From Elymus sibiricus (Eukaryota; Streptophyta; Magnoliopsida; Poales; Poaceae): DNA of 64,000 nucleotides. Made by a program: the position numbers and the translations under genes. The notes under the pieces were generated by a model that had not been told where the DNA came from, ran no database searches, and saw only the letters and a program-made list of their open reading frames with translations. The stretch is taken from contig CM077673.1 in NCBI GenBank assembly GCA_039707655.1, positions 2,614,001 to 2,678,000 of the forward strand, read 5' to 3'. Every line of letters begins with the position of its first letter. Positions within the stretch are counted from its first letter, which is position 1. Below are positions 27,401-36,306 of this stretch, in pieces.

Positions 27401-27798
27401 TCGCCAAAACTCGCAGATTTGGTCCATTCTTACCAGTTTTCTAAGCTATGATTCACTGTTTTTTGGTTGTCGTGGTCGTCCGAACGTTCGGGGAAGCCCG
27501 GGGTCCGGTTACGGGGACCTCGCAAAAACTCGAAGATTTGGTCCATTCTTACCAGTTTTCTATGCTATTACTCACTCATTTTGGGTCCCGGGGCGATCCA
27601 AATGTTCTGGGAACCCCGGGGTCCGCTTATGGCGAGCTCGCCAAAACTCGTAGATTTTGTCCATTCTGACCAGATTTCTATGCTATCATCCACTGTTTTT
27701 CGGTAGTCGTGGTCGTCCGAACATTCGGGGAAGCCCGGGGTGCGGTTACGGGGACCTCGCCAAAACTAGTAGATTTTGTGTGTCCCGGCTAGTTTCCT
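24488..27798. repeat. 17-mer (2010 bp) and 11-mer (1301 bp) units
   Basis: Markers at 24488, 26498 and 27799. The 17-mer arose because a 2010-bp stretch was duplicated without respecting the unit border: near 25430 the sequence jumps from the end of one unit into the middle of the 23305-type unit. CCGAACGGTCGGGG occurs at about 25000 and again 2010 bp later. Confidence 0.86.
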
Positions 27799-28431
27799 AT
27801 GCTATTACTCACTAATTTTGGGTCCCGGGGCGATCCAAACGTTCGGGGAACCCCGGGGTCCGCATACGGGGACCTGGCCAAAACTCGCAGATTTGGTCCA
27901 TTCTTACCAGTTTTCTATGCTATTATTCACTGGTTTTTGGTAGTTGTGGTCGTCCGAACGTTCGGGGAAGCTCGGGATGCGGTTACGGGGACCTCGCCAA
28001 AACTAGCAGATTTTGTCTGTTCCAGCCAGTTTTCTATGCTATTACTCATTGATTTTGGGTCCCGGGGTGATCCAAACATTCGGGGAACCCCGGGACCGCT
28101 TACGGGGACTTCGCCAAAACTCGTAGATTTGGTCCGTTCTTACCAGTTTTCTGTGCTATTATTCACTGTTTTTTGGTTTTCGTGGTCGTCCAAACGTTCG
28201 GGGAAGCCCGTGGACCGGTTACGGGGACCTCGCCAAAACTCGCAGGTTTGGTCCATTCTTACCAGTTTTCTGTGCTATTATTCACTGTTTTTGGTTGTCG
28301 TGGTCGTCCGAACGTTCGGGGAAGCCCGTGGACTGGTTACGGGGACCTCACCAAAACTCGCAGATTTGGTCCATTCTTACCTGTTTTCTATGCTATTACT
28401 CACTGATTTTGGGTCCCGGGGCGATCCAAAT
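27799..28431. repeat. Left part of the 12-mer split by the transposon
   Basis: 633 bp from the phase marker to the insertion point. The last monomer stops inside its GCGATCCAAAT segment, where the transposon begins. The unit resumes at 35521. Confidence 0.93.
28427..28431. repeat. Target-site duplication, left copy (CAAAT)
   Basis: The five satellite bases immediately before TGTCGTGG. The same five bases follow the right LTR. A 5-bp duplication is the size expected of LTR-retrotransposon integrases. Confidence 0.93.
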
Positions 28432-28943
28432 TGTCGTGGATTTGTCACGGCAGATGTCCGGGTTAACGGACTTAAGGTGTGGGGTCATCGCACGTAACTG
28501 GTAGCTTGAGAGGGGTTGTGCGGGACGAGAGACGCGGAGTTTTTACCCAGGTTCGGCCCCTCCGATGGAGGTAAAAGCCTACGTCCTGCTTTGTGTCTTA
28601 TATTGATGACGATGACGATCTCGGTTACAAGGGTGCAGAGTCAGCACCTCTAATCTCGAGACCCTCTAATCTGACTATCTTTTCTGACCTGTCTATGAGA
28701 CCTGTCTATGAGACGTCTAACCTGACCCTCTTGGGGTGACCCGCCCCTCCTTATAAAGGCTGAAGGGGCGGTTTACATGTAGAGTCTAAGTCGGATTGAT
28801 GACTTCCCATCGCGGGCTTCTCTTCATGGGCTTCCGAGTCCTGGGCTTGTAACCCGTCCCGGGCGGCTTACACCGGGCGGGTTACAACCAGGGCTTATCT
28901 TCAGAGACTCGTCTCCGTGACTGTCTGATAACACTGTTCATCT

Positions 28944-29153
28944 CCTGGCACTGTAGCATCCGGGTTATCCTCCTGACACTGTAGCCGGGTTAGCCTCCTC
29001 ACACTGTAGCCGGGTTACCATCCTGACACTGTAGCCGGGTTACCATCCCTGACACTGTAGCTGCCGGGTTACACCCCTGACACTGTAGCTGCCGGGTTAC
29101 ACCCTGACACTGTAGCTGCCGGGTTACACCCTGACACTGTAGCTGCCGGGTTA
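28944..29153. repeat. LTR minisatellite, 8 units
   Basis: Eight imperfect 25-28 bp units of the form CCTGACACTGTAGC(TGC)CGGGTTAC. The other LTR has seven. Replication slippage after insertion, or template copying during insertion, explains the one-unit difference. Confidence 0.9.
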
Positions 29154-29168
29154 GAACTGTAACCAGGT

Positions 29169-29256
29169 CTGTACTGTTTGCCGGGTCAGCATGTCTGCCG
29201 GGTCAGTACTGTTCTCCGGGTCAGTACTGTTTGCCGGGTCAGCATGTCTGCCGGGT
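29169..29256. repeat. GCCGGGTCAG short repeats in the left LTR
   Basis: Five imperfect repeats of about 17-18 bp combining CTGTTTGCCGGGTCAG, ATGTCTGCCGGGTCAG and TACTGTTCTCCGGGTCAG. The same block is present and unchanged at the end of the right LTR (about 35403-35490). Confidence 0.8.
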
Positions 29257-29282
29257 TATACCGGGGGGTAATATCCCCGTCA

Positions 29283-29294
29283 TTAGCCCCCAGG
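29283..29294 (-). promoter_or_regulatory. Putative polypurine tract
   Basis: On the minus strand, CCTGGGGGCTAA directly precedes the 3' LTR start TGACGGGG. It is where plus-strand DNA synthesis would be primed during reverse transcription. The purine run is short, so the call rests mainly on position and on related CTTGGGGGCTAC copies inside the element. Confidence 0.5.
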
Positions 29295-29547
29295 TTAGCT
29301 TGAATTTATTCATGGTAAGCTCCATCATCTTGCAGGTATATGTCCTTTGAAATAAAATATTGGGAATACAACACCCATATGCCGTTGAGTCAGCCTTAAA
29401 TGCTCTTGGCGGGTCTCCTCCGCCGGGTTATAACCATTGATGGTGCCGGGTTATGATTGTTGGTGACGCCGGGTCAAATAACTGGACTCCAGCTGAAATT
29501 GACATCTTGAAAACTCTTTCCCATTTTTTGATATATTCATACTACCT

Positions 29548-30066
29548 GTAGCCCCCAAGCTCCAAGTTGATCCATGATGACTTGGCGCTTTGCAACAATA
29601 TCTTTGATTGTGTAGCCCCCAAGTACCAGTTTGTCTTGCCTGCAGCAGCCTGGGACTTATAACTGTCTTATACTTTATAAAGCTTCAGCTGGTGTAGCCC
29701 CCAAGGGCCGGCTCATCAATATGTGATGCGCCGGGTCTTCAATTTGTACCTTATAATCTGTTTTGAACAACTGAATACTGTAGCCCCCAAGTGCCGGGTC
29801 GCACGCCTGCGGCGACTTGGGACTTTAGAAAAATTTGATGTCAGCAGTGTAGCCCCCAAGTGCCAGGTCAGTAAGAAGTACTGGGCTGGGACTTAGAAAA
29901 ATATTGAAAGGCTGGCTCATCTCCTTGAGATAACAGGGTCTTATTGACAATGTAATACTTTGAAAACCAGCTTGCATTAGCCCCCAAGTGCCGTGGTGCA
30001 TGCTTGCAGCGACATGGGACTTTGCATACTTGATATAAACTTGACTTGAATAATGTAGCCCCCAAG
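29548..30066 (-). repeat. Cluster of polypurine-tract-like motifs
   Basis: Seven copies of TAGCCCCCAAG (CTTGGGGGCTA on the minus strand) begin near 29549, 29613, 29695, 29781, 29850, 29978 and 30056. Several are followed by TGCCGGGTC and a CTGCGGCGACTTGGGACTT segment, so they sit in degenerate repeats of about 65-130 bp. Diverged relatives (GAAGCCCCCAA, GTATCCCCCGAG, GTAGCCCCCGAG) occur at about 31194, 31332, 31412, 31489 and 31569. In sense orientation they are near the 3' end of the element. Confidence 0.8.
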
Positions 30067-30480
30067 TGCCGGGTCGTCTGCCTGCGGCGACTCGGGACTA
30101 TTGTGATAATAATATGACTCATCATAATTGTTGGATGAATCCTGGACCGTGGTTGTAATATAACCCGGAATGAATATCCTGGAATAATTCCTTTGTCTTT
30201 GATATGAAATCTCTGCTCGTAGTTGCGGTGCAACCCGGCGAGTATGTGAGAAATCCATGATGAAGACCCAGCCATGTTGGCTATTAAAGATCTATTTGTT
30301 CTGGCGGCTTATCTTATAAGACAAGACCTGCAAAAATAAACAAAACAGAGTATATTCTGCATTGTTGTAAGGGCGGCTTGAAAAAGCACAACCCGGAGAT
30401 GTTAAAATCTCGTATAGCCTTGCTTCCTCTTTCACAATCTTGCTCTGACCCGGTTTGGCAAACCGGCATGATATGTAAAT
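30067..30480. other. Internal non-coding stretch
   Basis: AT-richer spacer of the element between the polypurine-like cluster and a microsatellite. Minus-strand frames here (for example 29868-30275) have no recognisable domain and are not supported as genes. Confidence 0.6.
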
Positions 30481-30540
30481 ATGATGCAATGTATGATGTA
30501 ATGTATGATGCAATGCAATGTATGATGTAATGTATGATGT
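30481..30540. repeat. ATGATGTA/ATGCAATG microsatellite
   Basis: Interspersed ATGATGTAATGT and ATGATGCAATG words repeated for about 60 bp, a degenerate simple repeat inside the transposon. Confidence 0.85.
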
Positions 30541-30735
30541 TTCTTGCTTTGCCTTTTATTCTCAAAACTTCATATGATGGTTCTTCTGGGTGGACTCGAT
30601 GCTTGAACTCATACCAGTACAGGGTCTCTAACGAGAGTGACCGTCAACTCCTTTGAACGGCTCAGGGTCTCTAGGCGAGATTAACTGATAAGAGCGCAAC
30701 GAACCAGAGAGAGACACAGCAGGTGGGAGAGTTTA

Positions 30736-31095
30736 CCTCGCCGCTGTAAGAGGCCCTTGCAGGGGGTAAGTTTTAGAACTCGCTGCACCCCTGACAAAGC
30801 GCATCTACTTACAGGCAGGTATAACTCGGAATAAGGGTTTGCCTCGCCGCTGTAAGAGGCCTTTGCAGAGGGTGAGTTTTAGAACTCGCTGCACCCCTGA
30901 CAAAGCGCATCTACTTACAGGCAGGTATAACCCGGAATTGTAGATGTAAGGGGTTGCCTCGCCGCTGTAAGAGGCCTTTGCAGAGGGTGAGTTTTAGAAC
31001 TCGCTGCACCCCTGACAAAGCGCATCTACTTACAGGCAGGTATAACCCGGAATTGTAGATGTAAGGGGGTAAGTACATAACTCGCTGCACCCCTA
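30736..31095. repeat. Internal tandem repeat, about 106-115 bp, three units plus remnant
   Basis: Units begin with CCTCGCCGCTGTAAGAGGCC at 30736, 30842 and 30957 (spacings 106 and 115) and contain AACTCGCTGCACCCCTGAC, AAAGCGCATCTACTTACAGG and GTATAACCCGGAA. A fourth, broken unit ends near 31095. Despite the similar period, the sequence is unrelated to the flanking satellite. Confidence 0.9.
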
Positions 31096-31147
31096 ATGAT
31101 CTTTGTTGACGTAGTCAACGCTTGGGTCCACGACCCGCCTTACAGTG

Positions 31148-31423
31148 GCTGAAGAGCCTGACCGAGAGGGTTGAAGCTTAACCCGGTGGGTTGAAAGCCC
31201 CCAAACGGTTTTGTCGATGATATCAACTGGCGCGCTATCTTGTAAGCCGCCGTCTTGTAAGCCGCCATATGATGGTGCTATTTTAGCTGAAGAGCCGATC
31301 AGGAGGGTTGAAGCCTAACCCGGCGGGTTAGAAGCCCCCAAATGACCTTGTGGAAGTGTCAACATTGCTGCAGCATCTTGTAAGCCGCCATCTTGTATGA
31401 AGAAATAGCAGAAGCCCCCAAGT
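31148..31423. repeat. Two diverged 138-bp internal repeats
   Basis: GCTGAAGAGCC at 31148 and 31286 each starts a unit containing GAGGGTTGAAGC, TAACCCGG, GGGTT, AAGCCCCCAAA and then CTTGTAAGCCGCC. The units are clearly similar but have substitutions and small gaps. Confidence 0.75.
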
Positions 31424-32358
31424 TGAACGGTGCATCATGGCGACTCGTCTTCTTGAGGTAACTTTTAATCCTTCCGCCAATAATGTAGTATCCCCCGAGA
31501 TCGGGTTAACTTTCTTGCCATGATTGTGGCTCTCGTTGAAAATGGCCAAGTGTGTCGAGCCATGTCTGTAGCCCCCGAGTTCTTAAGTTGACTCGAAGAG
31601 GCGGCATGAGAATCTCCACTGAAGGTTGAGGTTGACCGTAGCGGGTTATAGATGACCCCGTGTGACTTGTTTCAATAATCCGGTCGATGGTTCGTCCCGG
31701 CTGGTTGTTGAAGTTAACCAAACTGCAGTGGCGGCGACTTGTGCGCCTGTCTATTTGGGTGGCTCGTATAGATGAACTGCACCGATATGCTGATGTGAAT
31801 CAGACTGAGGGCGGCGTCTTGCGCGCGTCCATTGGGCGGTATCTCAGAACCGCCCGTCGGGCGACTCGTACTGATGTACACAGCTCCTGACGTGTTGATG
31901 TAGACGTAGAAGTCAGCCGCGGCGTTGTTAAGCCGGTGCGGCCGCGAGAGACAACCGCGGCGTTTTGTTGATATAGTCGAGACCAAGGGGTCGGCGGCTT
32001 GCACACGCCCATTGAACAGCGAGCAAGCGTGATCCCGGCAAGTTGATGTCAACCGGGCCGCAAGGGCGGCGGCTTGCGCGCGTCCATTCACCGGGTCATG
32101 TGGCACGGTCGAACGCTGGTGTGGGATATTGCCAACGCGTGCTCCGTACCCGTGGTATAGACCACGTTTGTAGAGAATAACTGTCCTGCATATAAAAATA
32201 TACAGACCAACGTAATTGTTCTTTGACAAAAACAATATGTGGTAATAAAATAGTCTTTAGACGGATATCACCTGATTTGTTCGGACGACAAATTATTCGG
32301 ATATAGCGTCCGTGGATCACCCCCAGTAATATCAATGACGGTTTAACCACTCTTTCAA
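31424..32358. other. Internal non-coding stretch with dispersed short motifs
   Basis: No gene is visible. Diverged GGCGGCTTGCGCGCGTCCATT motifs recur near 31810, 31992 and 32066, each before a segment with TTGATGT or TGATGTA words. Open frames on both strands (for example minus 31714-32235) lack any known domain. Confidence 0.65.
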
Positions 32359-34060
32359 GGCCGCGGCGGAGGCGGCGGGCCGTAACGGCGAAAACGGCTC
32401 GATGCGAGACCGCAGATGATAAGGTAGAGGCGACTCGCAGCGGACGCGCGACGGCTCAGAATAAGGCCGAATGGGTGCGGCTCAGCGCGAGGTTGCGACC
32501 ATGAGGACGAAAGCGGCGACTTATCCACGGCGGCTCGGAGACAACACCGGGCCGGGGCGGCTCTCGATGAACGCGTGGCGGCAAATTGACCAGGCGGGTC
32601 CTCCCCCCCCTTTTTTTTTTTTTTTTTTTTTACACCCCACTTTTCTGAATCGGCTCTCCCACCTCTTATCCATCCAAACCGATCCCCACTCCTCCTTCCA
32701 CGGGTGAGGGGAGACGACCGCGGCGGGTCATGCGCCAGACAGGCCTGAAAGTGGCGGCGAGCCGGCAGGCGCAGGAAGATCGGCGAGGCGGGGCCAGCGA
32801 GGGCGAAGCGTGGTCGCTGAAGGGAGGCAGAGCCGGCGGGTCGGGGCGCGCGCACTGGCCATGGGTGGCGCTTCGCGACGGGGAGAGGCAGGCTGGCGGC
32901 TGAGCCTGCTGGTGCGCAGAGGCGGCGGCGAAGAGCCGGCGTGCAGCAGGGCGCAGGGCGGTGAAGAGCCGGCGTGCAGCAGGGCGCAGAGCCAGTGAGG
33001 CGAGGCAGGCGAAGCTGAGGTCAAGCCGGCGGCGGCCGTGGCGACTTGGCGGCGGCGACTTGGCGGCTCGGGCCAGCGCCGGCGGGTTGCGGGGCGGCTC
33101 GCCACGGTGGCTCGGGCAGGCGGCGGCTCAGAGGCGCTTCGAGGCGGAGGCGTGAAGCGGGGCGGACGGCGTCCTGGCCACGGGCGGCTCAACGCGACGG
33201 CGACATAAGCGAAGACGGCGACGGCCGGGCTGTCGGAGCGACGGGCGGCTCTCGAAACGGCGCGAGGTCACAGCGTGACGAACCTCGGCGGCTCGCGGGC
33301 CGGCGGCTCGTGAAGGCGGAACCGGCCCTCGGGGCGGCTCGACGGTTGACTCGCAGCGAAGGCACGAGGCCAGGTCGCAGCCGGCGGAGGTGACGCCGGG
33401 GCGACTCAGAGGCAGCGGCTCGCGGCCGGCCTTGACGGAGCCGGCGACGGCGGCTGTGGCGACAGGGCCAGCCCGCGGCAGCTCGAGGCGAGGGGAGGCC
33501 GTGGCGGCGGCGGCTCGACGGGGAGCGGAAGCGGCTCGGTGGCGGCCGTGACTGGGGAGGCGCCAGGCGGGACCACGTCGGCATGGGGAGAACCGGCGAG
33601 GCGAGAGAGGCAAGGCTTCTCGGCCGCGGCGGCTTACGGCGACGGAGGAGGCGAGTCCAAGCAGACAACGGCTCAACGCAACATGGCGCGAGGCGGGCGA
33701 CAGCTTTGGAAGTGAAGTCGCGGTCGTGGCCGCGGGGTGGCGGCTTGTGGTGGAGCAGCAGCAGGGGAACGGCGCGGCTCAACGTGCGGCGCGCTTGGCG
33801 GGCCATGGCAGCAGCAGGAGCAATCCGAGGCGGATCACGGTGAAGGCGGGCTGTCCTGGCACAGGCGACGACTCGGCGGTCGGCGGCTCAACGTGCAGGC
33901 AACCGCAGTCTGTTTTCCGGGTCGTAGTCAATTTGAACGGCTAAGCAATTTGGCTCAGCAATTTGGCTGCAACTGTGGCTGCAAAGGCGAGGTGTGGTAC
34001 GGTGGCAACTCAACCACGGCGGCGACTCAACCACGGCGGCGACTCGGGAAAAACGGCGAT
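32359..34060. repeat. GC-rich low-complexity internal region
   Basis: About 1.7 kb built from GGCGGCTCG, GGCGGCGACT, GCGGCGGCTC and similar words, far richer in G and C than the rest of the window. Overlapping frames in several registers (for example minus 33189-33806 and 33128-33676, plus 33046-33393) encode Arg/Ala/Pro/Ser-rich strings that reflect composition only; none shows a gag zinc knuckle. In sense orientation this lies in the 5' half, where gag would be in an autonomous element. Confidence 0.75.
32603..32631. repeat. Homopolymer C8-T21 tract
   Basis: Eight C followed by 21 T on the plus strand (A21 then G8 in the element sense). Length is likely to vary between individuals and is error-prone in sequencing. 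Confidence 0.95.
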
Positions 34061-34658
34061 GACCATTGACGCAGAGCTCACGGGGCGGCCTTCATAGCAG
34101 CGGGAGAGGTTCGAGGCGGAACCGGGGCAGCTCGACATGGCCTGCAGGGCGAGGCGACCAACGGCTGGCGAAGCGAATCCGGGTTGCGGTCGTTGACTCC
34201 AGGTTGGAGGGTATGTTGACACGGATCAATATGACGCGGCGTTCGGTGGTTGCAGCAAGATTCTTGTCTGTCCCGGTGACCCGCCATTGCAGCAGCGAAC
34301 ATTGACCTCCTTTCAGGTTGTAGTGGTCTTGGATAACCCACGCCCGAGTTGTGGTGGTCCTCTACTCAAGTACTGCACACTTTTAAAAATTCCTTTTTGA
34401 CACTTCCGGTTTTCCAAGATGTCTTGGCTTGCGTGGCGGCCACTGTAACAGATATCGATTCGTCTCCAGATTCGACGGATCGCCGGGTCACATTGTAACC
34501 CTAATTTCCTCTTAAACTTTGGACGGGCGTTAGATCTGACTGCTCGCCTTCGAGGCAATGTGAATCCTTCCACAAGGACTCTTCTTCATCCGGATAATTG
34601 TGAACTTCTTGAAACCCTAGAAAAGATCCCTCCAAGAACTCATCACCACCGTGCGCGG
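34061..34658 (-). other. Leader-like stretch after the primer-binding site
   Basis: In sense orientation this is the first 600 bp after the primer-binding site, of ordinary composition, with CTTCTAGGGTTTC-like plant leader words. A minus-strand frame (34501-34695) reads through it for about 60 codons but begins inside the LTR edge and has no domain; I do not call it a gene. Confidence 0.5.
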
Positions 34659-34677
34659 GCCCCACGGTGGGCGCCAA
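34659..34677 (-). promoter_or_regulatory. Putative tRNA primer-binding site
   Basis: Read on the minus strand, one base after the LTR end ACGACA comes TTGGCGCCCACCGTGGGGC. The first bases TGGCGCC are what would pair with a tRNA 3' end finishing GGCGCCA, as in plant tRNA-Asp; the remaining bases fit that tRNA poorly. The motif and its position resemble those of many grass Gypsy elements (memory). No comparable site lies beside the left LTR on the plus strand, which supports minus orientation. Confidence 0.65.
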
Positions 34678-35008
34678 CTGTCGTGGATTTGTCACGGCAG
34701 ATGTCCGGGTTAACGGACTTAAGGTGTGGGGTCATCGCACGTAACTGGTAGCTTGAGAGGGGTTGAGCGGGACGAGAGACGCGGAGTTTTTACCCAGGTT
34801 CGGCCCCTCTGATGGAGGTAAAAGCCTACGTCCTGCTTTGTGTCTTATATTGATGACGATGACGATCTCGGTTACAAGGGTGCAGAGTCAGCACCTCTAA
34901 TCTCGAGACCCTCTAATCTGACTATCTTTTCTGACCTGTCTATGAGACCTGTCTATGAGACCTGTCTATGAGACGTCTAACCTGACCCTATTGGGGTGAC
35001 CCGCCCCT

Positions 35009-35019
35009 CCTTATAAAGG
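35009..35019 (-). promoter_or_regulatory. Possible TATA element in the 5' LTR
   Basis: The motif CCTTATAAAGG reads CCTTTATAAGG on the minus strand, about 500 bp from the LTR start and 330 bp from its end, a plausible place for a retrotransposon promoter. The other LTR has the same motif at 28749-28759. It is nearly symmetric, so it does not itself decide the strand. Confidence 0.35.
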
Positions 35020-35203
35020 CTGAAGGGGCGGTTTACATGTAGAGTCTAAGTCGGATTGATGACTTCCCATCGCGGGCTTCTCTTCATGGGCTTCCGAGTC
35101 CTGGGCTTGTAACCCGTCCCGGGCGGCTTACACCGGGCGGGTTACAACCAGGGCTTATCTTCAGAGACTCGTCTCCGTGACTGTCTGATAACACTGTTCA
35201 TCT

Positions 35204-35386
35204 CCTGGCACTGTAGCATCCGGGTTATCCTCCTGACACTGTAGCCGGGTTAGCCTCCTGACACTGTAGCCGGGTTACCATCCTGACACTGTAGCCGGGT
35301 TACCATCCCTGACACTGTAGCTGCCGGGTTACACCCCTGACACTGTAGCTGCCGGGTTACACCCTGACACTGTAGCTGCCGGGTTA
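35204..35386. repeat. LTR minisatellite, 7 units
   Basis: Same CACTGTAGC..CGGGTT units as in the left LTR, lacking one of its near-identical last units. Confidence 0.9.
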
Positions 35387-35515
35387 GAACTCTAACCAGG
35401 TCTGTACTGTTTGCCGGGTCAGCATGTCTGCCGGGTCAGTACTGTTCTCCGGGTCAGTACTGTTTGCCGGGTCAGCATGTCTGCCGGGTTATACCGGGGG
35501 GTAATATCCCCGTCA

Positions 35516-35520
35516 CAAAT
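35516..35520. repeat. Target-site duplication, right copy (CAAAT)
   Basis: Follows CCCCGTCA and is itself followed by GTTCGGGGAACC, the expected continuation of the interrupted type A monomer. Confidence 0.93.
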
Positions 35521-36306
35521 GTTCGGGGAACCCCGGAGTCCGCTTACCGGGACCTCGCCAAAACATGCAGATTTTGTCCATTCTGACCAGATTTCTATGC
35601 TATTATTCACTGTTTTTTTGTTGTCGTGGTCGTCCGAACATTCGGGGAAGCCCGTGGACCGGTTACGGGGACCTCGCCAAAACAAGCAGATTTTGCCTGT
35701 TCCGGCCAGTTTTCTATGCTACTACTCACTAATTTTGGGTCTCGGGGCGATCCAAACATTCGGGAAACCTCGAGGTCCGCTTACGAGCACCTCGCCAAAA
35801 CTCGCAGATTTGGTCCATTCTGACCAGTTTTCTATGCTATTATTCACTGTTTTTGGTTGTCGTGGTCCTCCCAACATTTGGGGATGCCCGGGGTCCGGTT
35901 ACGTGGACCTCGCCAAAACTCGCAGATTTGGTCCATTCTTACCAGTTTTCTAAGCTATTATTCACTTTTTTTGGTTGTCGTGGTCGTCCGAACGTTCGGG
36001 GAAGCCCGGGGTCCGGTTACGGGGACCTCGCAAAAACTCGAAGATTTGGTCCATTCTTACCAGTTTTCTATGCTATTACTCACTCATTTTGGGTCCCGGG
36101 GCGATCCAAATGTTGGGGGAACCCCGGGGTCTGCTTATGGGGAGCTCGCCAAAACTCGCAGATTTTGTCCATTCTGACTAGATTTCTATGCTATCATTCA
36201 CTGTTTTTCGGTAGTCGTGGTCGTCCGAACATTCGGGGAAGCCCGGGGTGCGGTTACGGGGACCTCGCCAAAACTAGCAGATTTTTTGTGTCCCGGCTAG
36301 TTTCCT
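35521..36306. repeat. Right part of the 12-mer split by the transposon
   Basis: 786 bp from the resumed monomer to the next phase marker at 36307. With 27799-28431 this gives 633 + 786 = 1419 bp, exactly the intact 12-mer length at 37490-38908. Confidence 0.93.

Larger units (their letters stand above)
1..28431. repeat. 118-bp satellite array, left block
   Basis: An uninterrupted head-to-tail array of about 240 monomers of 117-119 bp, all in the same orientation. Every monomer has a recognisable frame: TTTTCTATGCTATTA, then a TTTTGG stretch, a class-specific segment (TCCCGGGGCGATCC or TCGTGGTCGTCC), TTCGGGGAA, a CCGGGG or CCGTGG segment, ACGGGGACCTCGCCAAAACT, and GATTTGGTCCATTCTTACCAG. The same mutations recur at regular intervals, so the array is organised in higher-order units and is not a random mix. 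Resemblance to the rye pSc119.2 118/120-bp family is from memory and unverified; barley HvT01 has the same monomer length and is an alternative. The array continues beyond the left edge. Confidence 0.97.
28432..29282 (-). repeat. Left LTR (3' LTR in the inferred sense), 851 bp
   Basis: Starts TGTCGTGGATTTGTCACGG and ends TAATATCCCCGTCA on the plus strand. Compared with the right LTR I count five substitutions (near 28519, 28567, 28730, 29009 and 29158), one fewer 13-bp GACCTGTCTATGA unit and one more 27-bp CCTGACACTGTAGC unit. These differences account exactly for 851 against 837 bp. Confidence 0.95.
28432..35515 (-). mobile_element. Non-autonomous LTR retrotransposon, 7084 bp
   Basis: Seen directly: satellite sequence stops mid-monomer and resumes 7084 bp later in the same monomer, with CAAAT on both sides. 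The insert begins TGTCGTGG and ends CCCCGTCA, so both ends have TG...CA. The terminal 851 and 837 bp are near-identical direct repeats. Just inside the right LTR lies a primer-binding-like site whose direction puts the sense strand on minus. The interior (29283-34678) shows no frame with gag zinc knuckle, protease, reverse transcriptase, RNase H or integrase motifs; the longest frames are about 200 codons and of biased composition. It resembles the large non-autonomous class often called LARD, probably Ty3/Gypsy-mobilised. Family name not assigned. Confidence 0.93.
34679..35515 (-). repeat. Right LTR (5' LTR in the inferred sense), 837 bp
   Basis: Same ends as the left LTR. It lies next to the primer-binding-like site, so in the inferred minus-strand sense it is the promoter-bearing 5' LTR. 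It carries three 13-bp GACCTGTCTATGA units (two in the other copy) and seven CACTGTAGC..CGGGTT units (eight in the other copy). Confidence 0.95.

Noticed and set aside
1..28431. CRISPR-like regular repeats
   Set aside because: There are no unique spacers; the whole 118 bp is repeated, and the context is a plant genome.
29283..29310. Primer-binding site on the plus strand after the left LTR
   Set aside because: The bases after the left LTR (TTAGCCCCCAGG) do not resemble the complement of a tRNA 3' end such as TGGTATCAGAGC or TGGCGCC. They fit a polypurine tract read on the minus strand.
30736..31095. Internal 106-115 bp repeats as relatives of the 118-bp satellite
   Set aside because: The period is similar, but none of the satellite words (TTCGGGGAA, GGGGACCTCGCC, CTATGCTATTA) occurs in them.
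31714..32235. Minus-strand 173-codon frame as a captured host gene
   Set aside because: It crosses the dispersed GGCGGCTTGCGCGCG repeats, has no recognisable domain, and overlaps other equally open frames.
33128..33806. Minus-strand frames of about 180-205 codons in the GC-rich part of the transposon, considered as gag
   Set aside because: Overlapping frames are open in several registers on both strands, composition is Arg/Ala/Pro/Ser only, and no CCHC knuckle or capsid-like pattern is visible.
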